Source of the DNA: Pohlia nutans
Taxonomy: Eukaryota > Streptophyta > Bryopsida > Bryales > Mniaceae
Direction of reading: 5' to 3'
DNA: 64,000 nucleotides
Assembly (NCBI GenBank): GCA_022496805.1
Contig: CM040093.1
Span: forward strand, 13,370,213-13,434,212
Part shown: one piece after another, positions 1 to 12,096 of the stretch
Numbering within the stretch: position 1 is the first letter of the stretch
Layout of the letters: each line of letters opens with the position of its first letter
Notes under the pieces: model-generated
Database searches by the model: none
What the model was told of the DNA's origin: nothing
The model's input: only the letters and a program-made list of their open reading frames with translations
Position numbers and translations under genes: made by a program

Positions 1-59
1 ATAAATTAGAAACATAATAAAAGAATGTAGTAACTGTTTAGAGCACACCTGAAGATCAC

Positions 60-2041
60 ACGTTTCACAGCAATGTCAGATCCCTTGAATGTAGAGAAAT
101 CCTCAGATTTCTTGAAATGATCATGCCCCTTGAAGTAAGTTAGAAAGGCATGGTCCCAGAGTCGAATCCGCCACTCCTCTATGAAAGCGTTCAACGATAG
201 AGGCTCAAGAGGAGAGTCCATGCAGATGGTAATGTTATGAGCACGAACAATATCATCAAAGTACTCTACTGCCTTCTCTTCAATCTGCAATTTTGTGAAG
301 TATATTCATCAACAGTATTTAGTGACCTTGTAAACCGTTGATCACAAACCCAACTAGAACTCAAATATAAATTATGAGCAAAAATTAGAGCACATGAACT
401 CAAGTAGATTAAATAGTGTATGAATATCATACCCCAGCCCACCAACAAGCCTTGACAAGAAATAATCCCAACTTCTCTTCATTCAAAGGCTTGGGAGGGA
501 AACGAGATGCTTCACGGGTTGCCACGGATGAGTTGAACAGTTTAATCCATTTAACCTTATGAACGGGAGCTACATTAGACGTAGCAATGAGTTGAAGTTT
601 CTCCAATGTTAACTCGAGGGTGGAGTTCAACGTCCAATGTCTCTCAATCTGCAACGTTTTACCGTGACAATTAGCATCGTGCTTGAATTTCCATATCATT
701 TAAACAGAAGAAAATTAAATTGATTCATACCTCCTTGAGAAAGTCATCCCCAATTGCAGGGTTTGCAACGGCAGCCAATTTCCCCAGCTTGATGCTCAGC
801 TTGGCCGTCTTCTCTTTAATTGCTGCACGCATAGCGGCAGCAATACTCCCAGCAGATGTATCGTCAGGATGGGTTTGTTCACGATGCAGTCGAGCAGCAA
901 GATCAGCAGCAACAGCAATCTCATGCTAAACATGCACAATCAATTTCAACACAATTAGTATTATTCATTTCATACACGTTTCTAAAAATGTTAAAGACAA
1001 AATTGATAACAAAAGTAAAGCATGTACCCGAAATATGAAGGCCGTGAACACCTCAACCGATAAATGGTACCATGAACGCTTGGAATTGTTCAATTGACAT
1101 TTCAATATCTCTACAGGAGAGAGGAGTTCATTGAACATCTCCAATGGCATTACACCATACTTCTTAACCCTGAATAACGTGTGAACCAGACTGGTCTTTA
1201 CGTGTGAATCCTCTGTGTGTCTAAATCAATACAATGAAGGAGAAAATGAATTCAATGAAAGAGAGAATGAATACAATGAAACCTTTGATACAATATAAAC
1301 ACAAAGCTCATAACAATATATAAAGAACATGAACAAAATGATTGTTGTTTGAGAGAAGACTCACTTATTGATGTCATGTATAACTTGCATAACAAGACCA
1401 ATCCGCCCTTTAGTGTCAAGAATGATGGCATCAACGGAGTAGTGCCATGAGGGCTCATTCTTATGCAGCCTCTCTATGTGGTTCATCCAAACTATCCTAC
1501 GGTGGTTCCCATCACACACGAAGAACATCCGATTAACATACTGTTGCATTCCAGGAATACCACGAAGGAATTTGTTGAACTTCTCATTCTCATCATCCCA
1601 CAATGGCCCCCATGTCATCTTCTCCTCTTCAGTGACCTCTTGAATATCACCTTGTTCATTGGTAAGAGAGACATAGAAAACAGCTGCACCATCTCGATAG
1701 CCATGCACAAACTCTTCCTCGAGTTTTGTCAAATCACATGAGAGAGTAGGTCTCACCATCGGCATCACAACCATTCTACACAATGGGATGTGATGCCGCG
1801 AGATATGCACAGGCTGGAGTCGGAGGTTAGCAATTGTAGCTACGACATTCAACTTTTGGCGACTACGAATGACATCCTCCCTCGCCCCCAACGCGGCTTC
1901 ATCCTCATCAACCTCCTCAGCATCATGTTCTGTGGCGTCTTCATCACCACCACCTAGAGAAGGTTGAGATCCGGGACTATCTTCCACCGCGTACTGCTGA
2001 GGCGTTTGAGAGACAATTTCCTTCACACGAGAAAAATGCAC
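60..2041 (-). CDS. Five-exon gene of unknown function with ParB/sulfiredoxin-like DGNHR motif (partial, runs off left edge)
   Basis: Five exons read on the minus strand: 2041-1365, 1220-1028, 925-731, 648-433 and 284-60. Every junction has GT donor and AG acceptor and the phases agree (2, then 0, 0, 0), giving about 502 residues that continue beyond the window edge. The first exon has an acidic, low-complexity stretch near residues 30-50, then a compact domain with the motif FFVCDGNHRR, 40 residues before the exon end. A DGNHR/GxHR motif of this kind marks the ParB/sulfiredoxin fold, where it contacts nucleotide; assigning the fold here is inference from one motif. Later exons are helical and rich in E, K and L, with no family I recognise. 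The start at 2041 is the first ATG, but an acceptor inside the exon is possible, so extra 5' exons may exist. It could be a host gene or the passenger of a large transposon. Confidence 0.6.
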
Positions 2042-4650
2042 ATTTCATATATTTCTACTAAGAACATCACAAGATAACAAAACTTGCACTTAGACAAGCA
2101 CCAACACGAGCGTCGCAATGAAATGACCAAGACAGCACTAACACGACTGTGAAGTGCACCAGGAACATCATGACGAGTACCCATATCAATGGCCGTAACG
2201 AGCACCAATGGTCGTAGCAAGCACCGTAACAACTGCAGTTATAAGCTCGTGACAGCGCCCTTGACGAAAGAGACAGCGCCCTTGACGAAATTGACAGCGT
2301 CTTGACGACATTGATGGACACCCACATTGATGGCCATTGGCTGTGGCGTGAGCTGTGGCGTGACGAGCATAGCTGTAGCTAGAGCTGTGGCGTGACGAGC
2401 ATGGCTAATACAGAGCATGACGAACATAGCTAATACTGAGTGTGACGAGCATGGCTAATGCATGAGCATGACAAGCGTGGCTGTGGCGTGGCTGAGCTGT
2501 CTTGGCGTGGCGTGGCTGAGCTCCCACAACAACGACGATGACGAGCATGAACACATGAGTGGCGAGCACCAGACTACTGTGACGAGCAGCAATGGAAACA
2601 AACACAGGAATATAGAGTACCAATACGAGCGTTTAGACCACCACTATAAGTGAGCCAGCACCCTAAAACACGAACTTCACGATCACCATCACGAGTGGGA
2701 TCAGTACTGAAATGACCAACAAGAGTACCAACACGAGCTTGAAGACCACCAATACGAGCATCACGAGCACCCACTGTAACGAGGTCAAGCACCCACAGCA
2801 ACGAACAGGGCGAGCACTAGGTCGACCGTGACGAGCACCCATGGCCGCAAGCTTCGCGGCCCTGACAAGCACCTATAGCGACGAGCAGCAACGCGAGCGT
2901 GGCGAATAAAACAAAATGGTATAGAGCACCATCATCAGTGGGAATTTACACGTCCCTGACAAGCACTAACAAGAGCACAGATACGAGCACCAACACGATT
3001 TTGAATAACAAGCTTGATCAAGTGGTTCTCGCCAACCATGACCATCGGCACCGAGGCTACATCCTCGGAGTCAGGGCTTGATCTTCAAGCCAACAACCTA
3101 GTGCTCGTCTAAACAAGCCAGTGCCCTAAACCCTAAGCCAGTGGGGAGCACTAGAACGAGCGTAACGACCACTAGAACGCGTGTGACGACCACCGCCACT
3201 AGCTTTGCGAGCACCAGCTAGACCACGCAGACCACCAAGACATACGAACATTTTATTCACATGACGAGCACTAGGCGCATATCGCTCATTGTTGACGAGC
3301 AAGCGAGGCAGTGAGTCGGAGTACTTGGCGCTCTACTTGATCAAAGAGTACTCGGCAGTTAGGACCATCGGGCCCGACGCTACTCCCTCGGAGACAGGGT
3401 TTGATCATCTCGTTCATTGTGGCAGCTGACAACGCGGTCCAGAATTTTGATGTCCTCCATCGCGCGCATGACCTCTACGGCCACAATGCTCAGCTCCAAG
3501 AGGGCAGTTAGCACCAGTAACAATTTCATCAGCTATATTTTTAGGAAAATGCCGGCTGTTGTAGAATAATCCCATTCCTTCTGCTTCGTGGCTTGTATTT
3601 GAAAAATAGTAGATCTCATTTGGGATTACCTTGATCAACAAGATTTGGTGACTTATTACCAGCAAGGGGATCACGAGTATGAAGATAGATCAAGTGTTTG
3701 GGAACCAAATGGACCATCGGTCCCGAGGCTTCACCATCGGAGCTTAGCCTTGATCACTTCAGTTTGGCCATAAGGGCGTACAACTGAAGGGCGTGCAAAC
3801 TGAAGGGCCCAGAGTTTCAACTGAAGGGCTTGATTAGCTTGATTAGCTTGATCAAGGCCAGTAGGGCGGAAATAACCATCAGTACCGAGGGTCCAGTGTC
3901 GGAGCAGGGGCTTGATCAGTCGGGGAACGCGTGACGAGTTTGAGCAACGCGTGACGAGTGACCAGTTTCTATGCATGGATTTCCAACGCGAGTTCGACCA
4001 ACGCGAGTTTGACCAATGCGTGACAAGCACCAGTTTCTATGCATGGATTTCCAACGCGAGTTCGACCAACGCGAGACGATCACCACTTTCTATGCATGGA
4101 TTTCCAACGCACTTGATTAGCTTGATCAAGGCCAGTAGGGCGGTTTTAACCATCGGTACCGAGGGTCCAGCGCCGGAGCAGGGGCTTGATCAGTCGGGGA
4201 CCAACGTGTGACGAGTTCGACCAACGCGTGACGAGTCCTTTACATGGACTCGCACTACTCCCTGGCGTAGAATCGCACCATGTCACGCACTCTGGACTAG
4301 AATCGCACCACGTCACGCGACCTCGTCACGCACCACGTCACGCCACCTCGTCACCTCGTCACCACGTCACCTCGAGCACCAGTTTCTATGCATGGATTTC
4401 CAACGCGCGTGTTTAGCTTGATCAAGGCCAGTAGGGCAGAAACAACCATCGGTACCGAGGGTCCAGTGTCGGAGCAGGGGCTTGATCAGTCGGGGACCAA
4501 CGCGTGACGAGTTCGACCAACGCGTGATGAGTTCGACCAACGCGTGACGAGTGACCAATGCGTGACGAGTGACCAACGCGTGACGCGTGACGAGTTCGAC
4601 CATCGTACTGTAAGTTGTGGCGCCCTCAACAACCTCCGCGCTCAACAATC
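2042..4650. repeat. Degenerate GACGAGCAC repeat block with six ACCATCGG/CCGAGG modules
   Basis: About 2.6 kb without a credible gene. The first half (2.1-3.3 kb) is dominated by more than 30 imperfect copies of a 9-11 bp motif close to TGACGAGCACC, with variants ACAAGC and ACGAGCATGG. Six modules contain a palindromic core near CCATCGGTACCGAGG followed by a TCGGAG..AGGGCTTGATC tail, at about 3041-3083, 3363-3407, 3712-3756, 3875-3918, 4149-4192 and 4445-4488. From 3840 the last three sit in a larger unit of 270-300 bp that also includes GACCAACGCGTGACGAGT runs and TTTCTATGCATGGATTTCC. Dense short motifs resemble the subterminal repeats of CACTA or Mutator elements, but no terminus was found. 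Confidence 0.75.
3840..4495. repeat. Three tandem copies of a 270-300 bp unit
   Basis: Units begin near 3840, 4112 and 4412 with the shared start TTAGCTTGATCAAGGCCAGT, followed by GGGCGG or GGGCAG, a GGTACCG palindrome, GGAGCAGGGGCTTGATCAGT, CGCGTGACGAGT runs and a TATGCATGG block. The TATGCATGG block also occurs in extra copies near 3970, 4039, 4092 and 4388, so the array has been rearranged internally. Confidence 0.8.
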
Positions 4651-5071
4651 TCCCCTGTCATCATTTTTCCCATGCAATGCATCAGTGAGCAATCAAGTTG
4701 AGCATACGGCAAGAACCTGAAATGCACGAGCTACAATTTGGTACCTCCAGTGTGGAGACACTCACCGTGACTTACGAGCTTGAATCTAAAACCCTATACA
4801 CGAGTGTGCGCATGATGTACTGGCGAGACCCCGAAACCCTAGAGGAGGCTCAGTATTGCCGGACATCCTGCCACGTGTACACTCTTGGACCCATCGGCCA
4901 CCCGTCATTCTTGTAAACATAATCGGCCTCATGTAGATTTAATTTCTACCTCGTGTAGAATTTGAAATAATCTTCCTTCGTGTGGAAATAAATCAATCAC
5001 GCCTCGTGCAGACAATATCTAATCCATTGTATTGTTGCACATCCTAAATAGATGGAGGGGTCATCACTTAC

Positions 5072-5371
5072 ATGTTGCCATCCTTCATCATTGTCACTTA
5101 TAATGTCTTGCTGTGATACCGCATGGTCTAACATGTCGCTGAATGTCATGATATCTTGAAAGCATGCCAGATCTGCCACATCGTCGTCTCCAAAGTCTAT
5201 ACTCATCCGCGTACAGTCATCAACATCCTTCGCTTTTGACTTGAGTTTGGGAGGTCTCATCTTTGACCGCTCTAATGCTCGCTTGCTTGAAAACATTAGA
5301 CGACGCCTTTTCTTTTTTTTCTTTGTTCCAGTAGGTCCCTCAGACTCAAGATGACAGTTTCTGTCAAGCAT
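5072..5371 (-). CDS. Putative exon of an unknown lysine-rich nuclear protein
   Basis: An open frame starts with ATG at 5371 and runs to a consensus GTAAGT donor at 5071, so it is probably the first exon of a spliced gene. Near residue 16 it has a run of lysines and arginines (TKKKKKRRRL) typical of a nuclear localisation signal, and its second half is acidic with many D and E residues. No partner exon was found downstream on the minus strand; the repeat block begins 400 bp further on. It may be a 5' exon of the 60-2041 gene, with the repeat block as intron, or an orphan fragment. Function unknown. Confidence 0.35.
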
Positions 5372-6057
5372 CTGTCTAAAAGGTATTCTACTCTACTAGA
5401 GTGCCAACTTAAATACTAGAAACAGTGGAAAACTCCAAACACTAAATAACACTGAAAAAGATCCATCACATGGAGAAACTACATCTGATATGATTTTCCA
5501 AGCCTTGGTATTGTGCTCTTATATACGTTTTCAGACACTTCATCCAAAAGTATCTGACGAATGTCTCTCCCATATAAATTTGCGAGACTATAATATAAAT
5601 AACAAGTAGATGCCCAACTTTCACTTAATTATACATTGACACCAAGGCATGCTAAATGTATTAGCTTTTGATGGGCAAGTTCCAATAATATAGTCTGTGA
5701 GCGCCGTCTTTAATTTCACAATAAAATCCAATCTCATTGTCAGAGCCCTGACGATGCTCCTGTGAGACATCATAGCTATTATATCACAAATGTTTATTGA
5801 CAAAATTTACGAATCCTCTCATCATACTATTTTCTTCTGTAGGCCAATTCCAAATTGCTAACAGCCGCATCTGACCATTAACACTCTCCATATGGATGTG
5901 ACGAATGACAACTGACGTGATGAATGCAACATGTTCTATTTTTTATTTACGTATCTTTGAACGACTACATAACTTGATGCCATGTGGTGGAATTTCAAGC
6001 CACTTGAATTGATGGTGTCTCCATACTTTTGAGTTCTTTGTTTTGTACTTGACATAC

Positions 6058-6507
6058 ATGCAGGGATCGCCCATGGATTCAGACGAGGTGATATGGAGAC
6101 CATTATGGCATCGTGATGTCGAAGATTACCCTGAATACTTTGTGCATGGCCGCAAAGTTCAAATGGCATACCCTCTTGAGTCTGTCCAAGGAGCGATTGA
6201 GCTTTGGATGTCCGAGTTTCCCAGCTGTGAGAATCGGTTAATTGACATGGCAATCATTCTGCTGGACAAAGACATTCTCGACCAATACGATGTTCCTTGC
6301 GGAATATGGGGTGACAAGCCAAGGCATCCCTTAGTATGGCGTCTTATGTGGTGTCATAAAGTCTGCAACATGCTCGGCCTTCCTGACCCATGCAATATTG
6401 AGTGCGACGACATAAGAATAGTGCCAATAGAGATTGCAGATGCAGTAGAAGATTTTTTTGACGATGAAGCAAAACCTCCATATTGGGACGCCATGGATCA
6501 GTTCTAG
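6058..6507 (+). CDS. Hypothetical tryptophan-rich acidic protein or exon
   Basis: An uninterrupted frame of about 149 codons begins at ATG 6058 (a second ATG at 6073) and ends at TAG 6505-6507. The product is acidic, with many W, D, C and P residues, including IWRPLWHRD near the start and DAVEDFFDDE near the end. A possible acceptor (CATGCAG, ending at 6063) means it could be an internal or last exon. The frame is much longer than expected by chance in this AT-rich DNA and its amino acid composition is protein-like. I do not recognise the family. It lies 570 bp upstream of the transposase gene on the same strand and might be a companion gene of that element. Confidence 0.4.
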   Translation: MQGSPMDSDEVIWRPLWHRDVEDYPEYFVHGRKVQMAYPLESVQGAIELWMSEFPSCENRLIDMAIILLDKDILDQYDVPCGIWGDKPRHPLVWRLMWCHKVCNMLGLPDPCNIECDDIRIVPIEIADAVEDFFDDEAKPPYWDAMDQF

Positions 6508-7075
6508 GTCGTGCAGAGGAATATCATATGCATCCATGTTAGAATCGTTTCATGTGGATTTGCACGAATTGTGTCATCATCCAGTCATGTATGTACAACA
6601 ATGGATGTATGGAATAAAGACTACTTCCGAGATGATTGATTGTGAACTACCGTCATAATGAGGTCATTCTCATTTTATGAATTTTTAAAATGACACTTCA
6701 CATTATTTGTTTAGTCGTGGATGACAAACATCAGCGCTTATCCAATAATACATTCGGACAACATGTACCAATGCCAATCAATCACGTACTAATTATTTAT
6801 TGTACACTAATAAGGCTCTTGTCAGTCTTTCCACCTTGCAGTTTTCATTTCCTCTTGACAGCCACGTTGTGCGTCAAGTTTAGACTAGAGCGCCGTCAAG
6901 ACCCATGAAGCCTTGTCGTACCTTGAATTATTGTGATTCCTATTTCCCCTGTACTGTTGTATATATCTTCAATGCATTTGGCTTCATTTGCATCTCACTT
7001 CCCCATTAGTATTGTCCTCTATGTATTACGCATATTAGTTCTATTAGATTCACATTAGCCCACTGCCTACTTTCC

Positions 7076-10000
7076 ATGGCCAACATCCTTGCTGCAGGTC
7101 ACGATGTCCCCTTGAAGGTGCCGATTGGTGAAGAAGGGTTTGTCCGAGTGCCTGCCCATCTCTTGCATATTCGTTTTGGTTTTTGTGAGTCTTCCATCAT
7201 GTTGGAGGAAGAGGTCTTAGCCAACTATGGAGTCATCAAAGAGGCAATCTTACAGTCAAAATGTAGTGATAAGGAAGGATTCTACTGGCTTCTCCATCCT
7301 GGGCAATATAGAGCGTATGGTTTACCTCCTGAGACAGTAGCTGCCTCCACTGAGATCCTTGCACCCATGTCAGATGGTTCTACTGTTCAACTACCTCTTT
7401 CACGTGCCGATAGTCATCAGTCCTCTGACCAAGGACGTTCTGTGACTAATATCATGATGAAACTTCGCAATGTCAAGCAGGAGCCAGTGGAACCATTAAT
7501 TGATTTGACTTCTGAGTGTGATGGAGATACTCGCTCGACCTCACGTGCATGTCAACATCCAAGTAAATTAGTCTCCTTTCCCTCTTCATCTAATACTCCC
7601 TCTGGAACTCGCACTCCAGCCAATACTCCTACCTCGTCATCTTGGTCTCTTCCTCCAATATTTCCAGTATCTTCAGAGTGTTTGAGTGTGATGCAGTGCC
7701 TTAGAAAGCTGTCCAGTGTTCCACGTTGTCGTAACGAATTAGCTCAAATAGATTTTGATGCTATCGAGTATCACAAAGTCAAATTCCTTCCCACCAAGTT
7801 CGATGGAAATGTCGTGTTTGAATTGCCACCTTGTCGTGGAAGTGCTAATTCTTCTATGGAGGGAATGGACAAGCGCTACGACGGTCACGCATGGTGTCGC
7901 ACATTGACGTCTAATATCCACAACAACCTAGGTTTGAAGTTCAAAAGGTCGAGTTGCGTGGGACATTTGGTTTGCAAGAACAAAGACTGTGATTACTTTG
8001 CGAGGACTTCAAAGGTGAACGAGACGGAGTGGTATGGCACCACTACACTTCCTTTTGGTGTATGTCAAGACCCCCCTGCAGATTCTTCACTAGTTTGCAA
8101 GGTTTGCAAGAAGCCCCCTACCTGCATTGATTTTTGTACAGCTCGTATCTATTATGTGGTCAGCGCTGGTGACATGTCGCGAGCGTGCATCCATTTAGGA
8201 AATCACAAACACCCGGTGGCTGAAGGACAATGCAGGGAGACTATGGAGACTGTAACGGAGTTGATTGCTCAAGAGGTGGCCAAGACTCCTTCGGCAAAGA
8301 ATTCTGCGATTGCACTGGCTGCAAGCAAAGATTGGAGCTGTTCCTCATTCACAATGGGGACGGACCCAAGGAGATGCTCCGCGAAGAGGCTCTAGAAAAA
8401 GTTATGGATAAATTCCAACTCCTCAGTTCCCCCAGTGTTCGCAACATCATTGCTACATATCGCGATAAGCTGAAAGGTGCTGGCGAGATAGACCGAATTC
8501 TTACTATGAAGAGTCATGCAAAGATCGAGTTTATTCACGACAGTGTGTTCCCTGGACAAGGCAAAGACAAAGTATACTTATTCAAAATGCTCGTTGACGG
8601 TCCTGGCAGCGGCGTTGATCTTGTGAGACGAATGCAACCCGGAGGCGATCTTGAACATTGCTTCGTGATGTTTGATCACGTGAAGAGGGTGAAGTCATGG
8701 ACAACGCTAGCGTGCCATGTGTATGATTCAAAATATTGCAAAGTGATGACTATTGCAGTGTGTGATATGCAGACCGAGGGTACAGAAGGCTAGATGATAT
8801 TTTGGAATTGCTTGAATAACGTCATGAAAGACAATGGTGTGCCCAATCCAGATTTCAAAGGATTCATGTGCGATAGCGCACAAGCCAATTTCAATGCTGT
8901 ACAAATTGTATATGGTTCGAGTGACCCCAAAGTTCCTATGGTGGACCGCGAACGAACCTGCCTTTTCCATTGGGCTACCTCCATGCACAAGCATACCGAA
9001 AAGCACATTGCCAAGGCGTTCCAAGCACAACATATTCGGCTTTGTCGGCAATACAAGGATGCCACAACCATGGCAGAAGCAGATCAGATGTACTTGCAAT
9101 TGAAATCCTGGTGGTATTCGTCTGGTGCAGCTGATGAAGATTCGATCCGAGAACTAGAAGATTGGTTAGCATTTTGGCACTTTTGTTATCGCCAATGGGG
9201 AGGGTTCATGGAGACGGTGAGACTAATGTTGAACTCTCATTTCATTTGCACTTATGTATCGCTATTCTATATCTAAACCCCATTCACTTACCATTCTTCC
9301 TTGTTGAAATGTGAAACAGGACCTTACCCCTGACGAACTTGCTGAGATTCCGACCTGCAACCTCTCGGAGACAGTTCACAATAAGTGGCTTCAAGCGTCC
9401 GGAAAGCGAGGCACCGACTTGTTTGTAGCTACTTGTGACGACTGGATCCGTACCTTTATGCAAATGACCAACTACCGCTCCTATCTTTGTGGCGGTGCAT
9501 CTGGGAAGGGCCCCTCAAAGCATGACCTCAAGCTTAAGCGGGCAATGGCGTCGCTGGATGGAAAAAAGATTGCCCAAGCCCTCAGCGAAATGCCGGGAGC
9601 AGAGGACGTTTGTACACGAGTCTCTCATTTAGAAGGAGAGGAGCTCTTTGGATCTGTTAAAAGGAAGCTGGACCTCCCGATTGGGTCCGAGGGTGATTTG
9701 CATCGCCCGGACAAAGTTAACTTCTCACATCCTCGAGTCCAAACAAGATCCGCTTCTGCAAGAGTGCAACTTCAACCGATTCCAGAGGTTACTTCTCCAA
9801 TGCCACACGTCACGCACGTGCAAGAAACCGACTGCAACGTTCACGAGTGGCACATTGCTAGAATTTTGCACAAGGCGAAGAACAAGTGCCACGCTGTTCA
9901 AGCCCAAACAAACATCAGGTGCAAGATGGTCATTGCCAAGGGTGGTAAGGCCACCGCTGCTCCCACGTACAAAGGCGAGAGGCAAGTTCCAACGTTCAGA

Positions 10001-10705
10001 GGAGCTCGACACAAGACCGAAGATTTCTGGTTTTGCCCTGATCAAATTGCTCGATGTGTCATGGGACCCAAGCGTAGACACGTACTAACGCAACCCAACA
10101 TCCCTGACATTTGGCCCGTTCTAGTGGGGACGGACCTCACTCGTTCAGAAATTATGGAATTGGAAGAGGCAGGATTTCGATTGCAAGCTAAAACCGCCAT
10201 GTCACCTCGCCGCCTCTTTACGACCTCCAAAATATTTGAGCCCGTGGTCTGGAATTATCCTCAACCCACTCACGCAGATAAAGTTCCTTCTATTCGAGGC
10301 GGCAAGACCGTTCGACGCAGTCCTAAAGCTCCATGTGAGGCCCATCGCAACCAATGGGAGAGTGCAAGGAACGTCAAGGCTATAATCCAAGCGGTGAAGA
10401 TCATTCCATATCCTGGACTTGGTGCAGTCATCACAATGCAGTCTGGAGTGGAGCCAGATCAGAAAGTTTACAACGTCACATTGTCTAACTTTCCATCGTG
10501 CACTTGCCCACACTTTGTTAGCATGAACGGTTCAAGTGTTGGCAAGCGTGGTGCTTATGTCAACTGCAAGCACATCTATTACGTATTTCGGTTCTTTTGC
10601 AAACTAGACTTTGATAATGACAAGTTCATGCATGCCCCTACCCTTAGCTTCGACGAAACAAAGAAGATTCTTGAAGCTGCTGAAATCATCAAAACAGCAG
10701 TTTAG
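7076..10705 (+). pseudogene. Mutator-like transposase with GCM/WRKY-type and SWIM zinc fingers, disrupted
   Basis: The coding sequence starts at ATG 7076 and reads to about 8332, then continues one frame over from 8334, consistent with loss of one T in the GATT at 8331-8335. It passes an in-frame TAG at 8791-8793, reaches a phase-0 donor, skips a 103-bp GT-AG intron at 9217-9319, and ends at TAG 10703-10705, about 1,170 codons in all. Domains in order: an N-terminal region with a sumoylation-type VKQEP and a SUMO-interaction-type PLIDLTSE (residues 133-147); a Cys/His finger with ACIHLGNHKHPV, as in GCM/WRKY-type transposases (about 265-390); an RNase-H-like core with HVYDSKY and FMCDSAQANF supplying the expected acidic residues, then CLFHW; and a C-terminal SWIM finger (CTCPHF ... 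CKHIYYV, DNA 10499-10580). The two lesions argue for an inactive copy. Terminal inverted repeats were not identified. Confidence 0.8.
9217..9319 (+). other. Intron of the SWIM transposase gene
   Basis: The sequence begins GTGAGA and ends GAAACAG. Removing it joins FMET to DLTPDELAEIP in phase 0, and both sides read as one continuous transposase domain. The intron itself is AT-rich and contains stops in the coding frame. Confidence 0.85.
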
Positions 10706-12096
10706 AATTAGAAAGTTGATCTATGAATTATAGCCTTCTACGTAGACTCGTGGCAACCCTAGAGCTTGGGCCATGTAGGATTTTGTAATGATGCATGACG
10801 TCATTCTATAGTCACGCTATGACTCTGGAAAAAAAAAAAAAAAAAAAAACCTTTTATTATTAAAAGATTCTGATCAGCAACGTCCATACGCCATATAACT
10901 TTGATCAACCTGATTAGGTGTGGGTATGGGTCTCGGGCCCGAGACCCAATTGATGGCACTCAAGCTTGATAAAAAAACAAAAGTTTCGGTAGGGTCCCTA
11001 AATCAGCAAACCTAGTGAAATGATACACTTTCTTAGGAATTTTATGCGCCTTCAGGGAAGTAAACTTGAAAATAGTGAAATTTATCCATAATAAAACTAA
11101 AGCACGGTAATAGGGTCCCACGGTAATAAGACGCATTTTTACTATAAATAGTAAATTTTCTAAATTTGGAAAATTTCAGGCTCTAGGCTCACAAACTTCC
11201 TGCTCACAGCTCTTAGGCTCACAAAGTTCCTGCTCACAGCTCTTAGGCTCACCGTTCTAGGCTCACATGCTAGCGTCGTTGGAATGTGCATGACGGTTGA
11301 ATGAGAAGAACATGTGTTGTGATCAAACTTTCGAGGCACAATTGTACATAGTAAACTAACATATTTTGAGTATTGTTCAACTAAAAATACTTGCATTTTC
11401 AAGTAACCTTTCACTTCCAAAAAGAATTATGTGATTTAAAGTATTTGTACTTAAGTAATTCACATTTTGTAAAAGAGTTTAACTAGTGATTAAGAGAGAA
11501 CAAGAAGTGAGAGTTTTACATATCCCACATTCATCGTTAGCACTAGTGCCCTGAATTTTGTAAAAAGCACAAGACTTTACAACATTTGTTCCTGTAGGAC
11601 AAGTAAGTGAAGCTATCCCTACACTTGTACTAACTTGCAAAGTCCCTTTGGATGAAAGACGAAAATACAATATTATGCTTTTCCAAAAAAAATTAATTTA
11701 ACTAAATTATAAAAATGGCCGACGAACATGAATTTTTGAAAAATATTAAATATTTGTTGGAAGCGTGATAAAGCTGCTTGGACGGTATTTATAGCCAAAA
11801 AATTATATTTGGTGCAATTTGGCTTTATCGCCTAAAAAAGAAACATTGGCTGGAAAAATTCTGAATGCCTTAGGGCATCTTCAATGCAGCCTGCAAACCA
11901 TGTCACCTAGTAAAATAGATGAAAGCATCCTAACATAGTGTAGAGGGCAAGTAAATACTTCAAATTTGGAGAGTATGCCGAGTCCTCAAAACCACCTTCT
12001 AATAATAGATTTAGGTTGATTCTTATACTTTATTGCACATGTGATGGAACCATATCCTACATTCTATGTAAGTGACGGTAGTAATTGGTACATTGA
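10706..12096. other. Intergenic stretch with poly(A) tract and 30-bp tandem repeat
   Basis: Downstream of the transposase there is a 21-base A run at 10829-10849. At 11184-11243 two copies of a 30-bp unit (TAGGCTCACAAACTTCCTGC...) lie in tandem, followed by partial copies to about 11270. No convincing gene was seen. Confidence 0.6.

Noticed and set aside
3840..4495. CRISPR-like spacing of repeats
   Set aside because: Units are long, degenerate and eukaryotic; no regular short repeat/spacer pattern.
8331..8335. Programmed ribosomal frameshift in the transposase
   Set aside because: No slippery heptamer or downstream structure is evident and a premature stop follows, so a mutation is simpler.
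10829..10849. Poly(A) tract suggesting the transposase gene is a processed retrocopy
   Set aside because: The gene keeps a clear 103-bp intron and no target duplication was found.
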